DNA of 10,110 nucleotides from Natronomonas sp. Its GTDB lineage: Archaea; Halobacteriota; Halobacteria; Halobacteriales; Haloarculaceae. The translations under genes and the position numbers were made by a program. Below, in pieces: positions 6,481 through 10,110 of the stretch. The notes under the pieces were generated by a model that ran no database searches, was not told the origin of the DNA, and worked only from the letters and a program-made list of their open reading frames with translations. Positions within the stretch are counted from its first letter, which is position 1. Each line of letters begins with the position of its first letter. The stretch is from positions 1-10,110 of the forward strand of contig SLIW01000168.1 in NCBI GenBank assembly GCA_007135435.1. Direction: 5' to 3'.

Positions 6481-6502
6481 ACGTAACAATAATAGGTTAC
6501 GT
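6481..6502. promoter_or_regulatory. Candidate operator: perfect inverted repeat ACGTAAC-N8-GTTACGT
   Basis: Seven-base perfect arms (6481-6487 and 6496-6502) flank an AT-rich 8-base centre. The site lies about 50 bases before tupA and 14 bases before its likely TATA box. Dimeric ModE-type regulators bind palindromes of this size, and the operon's last gene encodes a ModE-like protein, so autoregulation by tungstate or molybdate is the simplest reading. The centre AATAATA could itself be a TATA box, in which case binding would block TBP directly. Confidence 0.6.
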
Positions 6503-6509
6503 GAATCGG

Positions 6510-6524
6510 CGAAACCACTATGTA
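6510..6524 (+). promoter_or_regulatory. BRE and TATA-like promoter of the tup operon
   Basis: CGAAAC (6510-6515) resembles a purine-rich TFB recognition element, followed by ACTATGTA (6517-6524) centred about 31 bases before the tupA ATG. This gives a leaderless start, consistent with the lack of a Shine-Dalgarno sequence before the ATG. Confidence 0.5.
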
Positions 6525-6550
6525 CGTGTGTTCAGCACGTTGTATCGTAG

Positions 6551-7462
6551 ATGATTCAACGAAGGGAGTTCCTCGCCGCTCCCGTGGGCGGAGTCACCGC
6601 CGCACTCGCAGGGTGTACAGGTGGTGACGGAGGCGAGAAGGCTGCCATCCTCGAGGAGACCCTCACCCTCACGACGACGACGAGTACCTACGATACCGGC
6701 TTACTGGACGTGGTGAACGCGGCGTTCGAGGATCGGTACGGCGTCGACGTCGACGCCGTCGCACTGGGAACCGGCGCAGCCCTCGAAACCGCGCGGTCGG
6801 GTGACTCCGATGTCGTGCTGGTTCACGCTCGCTCGCTCGAAGATGCATTCATCCGTGAGGGCTACGGCGTCAATCGCCGTGATCTCATGTTCAACGATTT
6901 CGCCGTCGTTGGCCCCGAAGACGACCCTGCTGGGATCGATGGCATGGACGAGGTGACAGCGGCATTTCGAGCGATCGCGGAGACAGAGTCCACCTTCATC
7001 TCGCGTGGTGACGACTCTGGAACACACGCGAAAGAACTCGCCATCTGGGACGAAGCGGGCGTCGAACCAGGTGGTGAATGGTACCGGGTGGCTGGGAGCG
7101 GGATGGGCGAGGTACTGACTCAGGCGAACCAGACTCCTGGCTATACGCTCGCCGACCGGGGTAGCTACCGCTCCCACGGATCCGGACTCGACATCTCCAT
7201 CCGCGTCGAAGGGCCGATCGAAGGCGGTCCGGAACTCCTCGCGAATCCGTACGGCATCGTCGCCGTCAACCCGGCTGTCCACGAGAACGTCAACTACGAT
7301 CTCGCCATGTCCTACATCGGGTTCATCACGTCTCGAGCGGGACAGGAGATCATCGAGGAATACACGGTCGGAGGCGAGCAGTTGTTCTTCCCCGAGTCGG
7401 TTTCGGGGGATCCGAACTTCCAGCAGTACGTCCCCGGGGACTGGACGCCGGACGACGAGTAA
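6551..7462 (+). CDS. tupA: Tungstate ABC transporter substrate-binding lipoprotein TupA
   Basis: 303 residues. A Tat lipoprotein signal is present: QRREFLAA, a hydrophobic stretch, and lipobox LAGC with Cys22 as the lipidated residue, so the mature protein sits outside the membrane. It carries the TupA hallmarks: [13 protein letters not shown] (41-53), which forms the oxyanion site; VHA (91-93); [13 protein letters not shown] (150-162); and YTLADRGSY (198-206). These separate TupA from the molybdate protein ModA and the archaeal WtpA. It should bind tungstate with high affinity and deliver it to TupB. It is the first gene of the operon, with tupB 9 bases downstream. About half its Glu codons are GAA, against only a handful in the amidase gene next door. 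Family assignment is firm; tungstate over molybdate preference rests on the motifs. Confidence 0.93.
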   Translation: MIQRREFLAAPVGGVTAALAGCTGGDGGEKAAILEETLTLTTTTSTYDTGLLDVVNAAFEDRYGVDVDAVALGTGAALETARSGDSDVVLVHARSLEDAFIREGYGVNRRDLMFNDFAVVGPEDDPAGIDGMDEVTAAFRAIAETESTFISRGDDSGTHAKELAIWDEAGVEPGGEWYRVAGSGMGEVLTQANQTPGYTLADRGSYRSHGSGLDISIRVEGPIEGGPELLANPYGIVAVNPAVHENVNYDLAMSYIGFITSRAGQEIIEEYTVGGEQLFFPESVSGDPNFQQYVPGDWTPDDE

Positions 7463-7471
7463 CCGTCATCC

Positions 7472-8200
7472 ATGATCGAACTGGTATCGTCAGTCGTTCC
7501 CGTCGGTGGCGGTTTCACGCCGCTCGTCGTCGACTTCCCCTTCGAGCGGAACTACGTCGAGAGCATCATCTACGTCTCGCTGTACGTGAGCCTCACTGCC
7601 GTCCTGCTCGGGACGCTCGTGAGCCTCCCGATCGCGATCCTCGTCGGGTTCTCGCAGTTCCCCGGCAAGGGATTCGTCGTCGCGCTGATCAACACGGGGA
7701 TGGGATTCCCGAGCGTCGTCGTCGGTCTCGTCGTACTGTTCGCCGTCTCGAATCAGGGCCCGCTCGGGACCTTCGACCTCGTGTTCACGACGGAGGCGAT
7801 GATCATGTCGCAGTTCGTCCTCGCGACGCCGGTCATCACCGGCGTGAGCCTCGCCGCCGTCACCAGCGTCGAAGACGGCGTCCGTGACGCCGCGTACGCG
7901 ATGGGTGGGACCCGTCTCGACGTCGCTCTCGTGACCATCAAGGAAGCCCGGTTCGGGATCGCGACCGGCATCCTGGCCGGACTGGGGCGGGCGATCAGCG
8001 AGGTGGGATCGGTCCTCATCGTCGGCGGGAACATCGTCAGTGCCGACGGCACGTCCGTCACGCGGACGCTCACCACGGCGATCCAGCTCGAAGCCCGGCA
8101 GGGACGCTTCGAGCTGGCGATGATCCTCGGGGCGATCCTCGTCACACTGGTCCTGTTGATCAACGGCATCGTTCTCAGGTTGGGTGGTGGCCGCGTATGA
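7472..8200 (+). CDS. tupB: Tungstate ABC transporter permease TupB
   Basis: 242 residues with hydrophobic membrane segments at about 31-60, 66-92, 110-132, 168-190 and 214-238. The cytoplasmic coupling loop typical of importers lies at about 140-175 ([20 protein letters not shown], then [15 protein letters not shown]), where the conserved Gly contacts the ATPase. Two copies should form the membrane channel. It lies 9 bases after tupA and overlaps tupC by four bases (ATGA), which implies coupled translation. Length and motifs match TupB; permease sequence alone would not separate it from related oxyanion permeases, so specificity follows from tupA. Confidence 0.92.
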   Translation: MIELVSSVVPVGGGFTPLVVDFPFERNYVESIIYVSLYVSLTAVLLGTLVSLPIAILVGFSQFPGKGFVVALINTGMGFPSVVVGLVVLFAVSNQGPLGTFDLVFTTEAMIMSQFVLATPVITGVSLAAVTSVEDGVRDAAYAMGGTRLDVALVTIKEARFGIATGILAGLGRAISEVGSVLIVGGNIVSADGTSVTRTLTTAIQLEARQGRFELAMILGAILVTLVLLINGIVLRLGGGRV

Positions 8201-9054
8201 TGCGTCAACGACAGCAACGGCAGGAACGGGCGTGGGGTTCGAGCGAGGGTCTCGCACTCAGGAACATCAGTCACGGATTCGACGGCACCGACGTGCTCGA
8301 CGATGTATCGCTCGCGGTCGAACAGGGCGAGACGGTGGCGATCATCGGCCCCTCTGGCACGGGGAAGACGACGCTCCTCCGGGTACTGGCGCTCTTTCAC
8401 CGCCCGGACGGGGGGACGGTCGAGGTGGAGGGAACCGACGTGTGGACGCGCTCCGAGCGCGAACGGCTCGAGGTCCGACGACGCATCGGGATGGTGTTCC
8501 AGGAGGCGAACCTCTTCGACGCGACCGTTCGCCGGAACGTGAGTTACGGACGGCACATCCGTCGAGGGTGGCGCGATCGGCTCACCCACTGGCTCTCGCG
8601 GATCGGTGGCGAGGACACGGGCGAGGGGGTCGCCGAAGCACTGGACGTCGTCGGGCTCGCGGAGGCGGAGACGCGGTCGGCGACCTCGCTCTCGGGCGGC
8701 GAAGCGAAGCGCGTGGCGTTCGCTCGAGCCCTCGCGTACGACCCGGACTTCCTGCTCCTCGACGAACCCACCTCCGACCTCGATCCCCGGAACACCGCCG
8801 TCATCGAGGACGCGATCGAGACGGCACGAGCGCGTGGTCTCGGCGTCGCCATCGCCACCCACGACATGCACCAGGCCGAGCGTGTCGCCGATCGCGTCGC
8901 CGTGGTGCTCGAGGGGCGGCTCATCGAGTTCGGCCCTGCAGAACGCGTGTTCACGAACCCGGACGATCCCCGGGCGCGGAAGTTCATCGACGGTGAACTC
9001 GTCTACGGAACCAGGACGGGAGACCGACGAGATCCGAGCGACCTCCAGGAGTAG
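8197..9054 (+). CDS. tupC: Tungstate ABC transporter ATP-binding protein TupC
   Basis: 285 residues with all ABC ATPase motifs: Walker A GPSGTGKT (51-58), Q-loop Gln102 in MVFQEANLF, signature LSGGE (165-169), Walker B FLLLDE (185-190) and switch His222 in ATHD. It powers uptake through TupB from the cytoplasmic face. Between Q-loop and signature there is a somewhat long segment (about 118-148, with [19 protein letters not shown]). There is no C-terminal TOBE domain of the ModC type; those domains are instead in the regulator encoded next. Two adjacent ATGs (8197 and 8200) could both serve as start; the first overlaps the tupB stop. The Gln-rich N-terminus (MRQRQQRQE) looks like a dispensable extension. 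Confidence 0.93.
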   Translation: MMRQRQQRQERAWGSSEGLALRNISHGFDGTDVLDDVSLAVEQGETVAIIGPSGTGKTTLLRVLALFHRPDGGTVEVEGTDVWTRSERERLEVRRRIGMVFQEANLFDATVRRNVSYGRHIRRGWRDRLTHWLSRIGGEDTGEGVAEALDVVGLAEAETRSATSLSGGEAKRVAFARALAYDPDFLLLDEPTSDLDPRNTAVIEDAIETARARGLGVAIATHDMHQAERVADRVAVVLEGRLIEFGPAERVFTNPDDPRARKFIDGELVYGTRTGDRRDPSDLQE

Positions 9055-9063
9055 ATTCCGAAG

Positions 9064-9759
9064 ATGGGCGAAACGAGTGGACTGGGGCGTGCCGCGCTCG
9101 TGCGCGACGGGGTCGAACTCGGCGAACGGGACGTCGGGTTGCTCCGGGAGATCGACGTGACCGGCTCGGTCGCGAGGGCGTCGACGAACCTCGGCCGGTC
9201 GCGTGCCCGTGCCCTCACCCGGATCGAAGAACTCGAATCGGCGTTCGGCGACCTCGTCGAACGCCAGCGTGGCGGAAGCGGTGGTGGTGGGAGCAGATTG
9301 ACCGACGACGCGACACGGCTGCTGAACAGGTACGAACGGCTCCAGGTGGCCCTTTCGGCGACCGCGCACGTTCCCGAGACGGTCCTCGAAGGGACGGTCT
9401 CGTCCATCGCGGGTGAGCTGGCGGACGTGGAGACGAGCGTCGGAACCGTTCGGGGCCTGCACGACGGTGTCTCCCTCGGCGATCTCGTCCAGGTCCGGAT
9501 CGGGGCCGACTCGCTCACCGTCCTCGAACCGGCTGCCGATCCGGATCCCGATTCGACGAGTGCGAGGAACCATCTGTCCGGAATCGTTGCCGAGATTGAG
9601 CCGGGCGAGACGGTATTCACCGTGCATATCGAGGCTGGCGGCGCGATCTTTCGAGCCCTGGTGACAGAAGACAGTGTGGACCGACTCGGATTGGCGGAGG
9701 GATGCGGGGTCGTCCTGACGTGGAAGGCGACGGCGACGCGGCTAACTCACGAGGTCTAG
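9064..9759 (+). CDS. ModE-like transcriptional regulator with two TOBE (Mop) domains
   Basis: 231 residues. Residues about 20-95 match the ModE N-terminal winged helix: ERDVGLLREIDVTGSVARA, a recognition-helix region, and the hallmark loop RGGSGGGGSRLT before a dimerisation helix. Two TOBE/Mop domains follow: about 105-156 (ETVLEGTVSSI to DSLTVLEP) and 169-229 (NHLSGIVAEIEPGETVFTVHI to TWKATATRLTH). In ModE such paired domains bind molybdate or tungstate and set DNA affinity. Here it probably senses intracellular tungstate and controls the tup operon through the palindrome at 6481-6502. It is 9 bases after tupC, with a GGAG at 9048-9051 in the tupC tail. Activator or repressor cannot be told from sequence; molybdate sensing is an alternative. 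Confidence 0.87.
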   Translation: MGETSGLGRAALVRDGVELGERDVGLLREIDVTGSVARASTNLGRSRARALTRIEELESAFGDLVERQRGGSGGGGSRLTDDATRLLNRYERLQVALSATAHVPETVLEGTVSSIAGELADVETSVGTVRGLHDGVSLGDLVQVRIGADSLTVLEPAADPDPDSTSARNHLSGIVAEIEPGETVFTVHIEAGGAIFRALVTEDSVDRLGLAEGCGVVLTWKATATRLTHEV

Positions 9760-9927
9760 GGCGAGCTTCAAAGCCACCACAGAACGTGCGTTACCAAAGG
9801 GATCTCGGACTCCGCCGAGTCGCCGATTCGACAGTGCGGCATCACACCCGACAGTCGTCCTTGGACGCACGCAGGTCGCGGCGATTTCCGGATACCACGA
9901 TAGATGACGGTCTCACTGCGTCATACG

Positions 9928-9952
9928 CGTTCCAACGATGGCGTGTGGAACG
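9928..9952. repeat. Inverted repeat CGTTCCA-N11-TGGAACG
   Basis: Perfect 7-bp arms (9928-9934 and 9946-9952) with an 11-base spacer, just upstream of the TATA-like block at 9963-9976. Size and position fit an operator for a dimeric regulator of a rightward transcript. Confidence 0.4.
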
Positions 9953-9958
9953 TGACCA

Positions 9959-9976
9959 ACGTAACTATAGATAATT
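9959..9976 (+). promoter_or_regulatory. Half-site ACGTAAC overlapping a TATA-like element
   Basis: ACGTAAC (9959-9965) is identical to one arm of the palindrome before tupA and runs directly into TATAGATAATT, the most AT-rich block in this part of the window. The second arm is missing. It could be the promoter of a rightward gene or RNA starting near 10000. Confidence 0.4.
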
Positions 9977-10072
9977 CTCACGGCGTGATCGAAATGTACG
10001 CCCGGAACACTAACGTCCGACCTCACTCCAGGCGGCGTGCCACGGTCGGTCGGCTAACCCTCGTGCCGGGCG

Positions 10073-10093
10073 GGCGGCCCCGTCGGGGCCGCC
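10073..10093. repeat. GC-rich perfect hairpin, 9-bp stem and 3-base loop
   Basis: GGCGGCCCC, loop GTC, GGGGCCGCC. As RNA it would be very stable. No U-tract follows it within the window, so it is not a classic terminator; it may belong to a structured RNA or simply reflect GC-rich coding sequence past the edge. Confidence 0.45.
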
Positions 10094-10110
10094 GGGTGCG
10101 CGAGCGGCGC

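Larger units (their letters stand above)
6231..6550. other. Intergenic region between amidase and tup operon
   Basis: 320 bases with no supported gene. The first 240 bases show no clear terminator, only pyrimidine-rich patches near 6245-6270. GACCTGTC, the reverse complement of the word repeated near 3172-3328, occurs at 6459. The last 70 bases hold the tup operator candidate and promoter. Confidence 0.6.
9760..10110. other. Right-edge stretch without a confident gene
   Basis: 351 bases downstream of the tup operon. Open frames here are short, Arg-rich and unconvincing. An inverted repeat (9928-9952), a half-copy of the tup palindrome (9959-9965), an AT-rich TATA-like block (9963-9976) and a GC hairpin (10073-10093) suggest a promoter or transcript whose body may lie mostly beyond the window. 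On the minus strand a frame entering from the edge stops at 10054-10056 and could be a protein's last 18 residues, but this is not supportable alone. Confidence 0.5.

Noticed and set aside
7753..9627. Minus-strand open frame of 624 codons
   Set aside because: It spans the reverse of tupB, tupC and the regulator gene. Its translation is Arg/Pro-rich without domains.
9702..9974. Plus-strand frame of 90 codons after the regulator
   Set aside because: It starts inside the regulator gene in another frame and its product is basic with no recognisable motif.

Overview
The window comes from a haloarchaeon (class Halobacteria). Base composition is very GC-rich, the proteins are strongly acidic, and secreted proteins carry twin-arginine lipoprotein signals. 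Promoters look leaderless, with a TATA box about 28-31 bases before the start codon. A HalOD1 output-domain protein, specific to haloarchaea, is also present.

Layout. Bases 2-1060 (+) hold the C-terminal 352 residues of an aldehyde:ferredoxin oxidoreductase (AOR) family protein that lacks the expected iron-sulfur cysteines. Facing it on the minus strand is a Tat-exported lipoprotein predicted to form a parallel beta-helix (1120-2508). Next on the minus strand is a small winged-helix regulator (2650-2949), preceded by a gene-poor stretch (2950-3485) with a repeated GACAGGTC word. A minus-strand cluster follows: a 75-residue membrane protein (4221-4448), a small frame-disrupted gene (4062-4182), an acidic low-complexity ORF built on a 15-bp tandem repeat (3806-4060), and a HalOD1 protein (3486-3809) joined to it by an ATGA overlap. 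Diverging from this cluster is a full-length amidase-signature enzyme (4677-6230), which ends in an exact 18-bp tandem duplication.

After a 320-bp intergenic region comes a tight plus-strand operon (6551-9759) for tungstate uptake: substrate-binding lipoprotein TupA, permease TupB, ATPase TupC, and a ModE-like regulator with a DNA-binding domain plus two TOBE (Mop) domains. Its promoter region has a perfect inverted repeat, ACGTAAC-N8-GTTACGT, a good operator candidate for the ModE-like protein. The half-site ACGTAAC recurs at 9959, beside a strong TATA-like element near the right edge.

How it fits together. AOR-family enzymes classically use a tungsten bis-pterin cofactor, so an AOR-like gene and a tungstate importer with its own regulator within about 5.5 kb give the window a tungsten theme. 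The link is inferred, because the two are not in one operon. The beta-helix protein, the amidase and the HalOD1 cluster have no obvious functional tie to it. The tup operon uses GAA for glutamate much more than the amidase gene, which may point to a separate origin. Nothing here is clearly a new biological system. The points most worth a second look are the cysteine-less AOR homologue, the palindrome before tupA with its half-site at 9959, and the frame-disrupted acidic repeat cluster.
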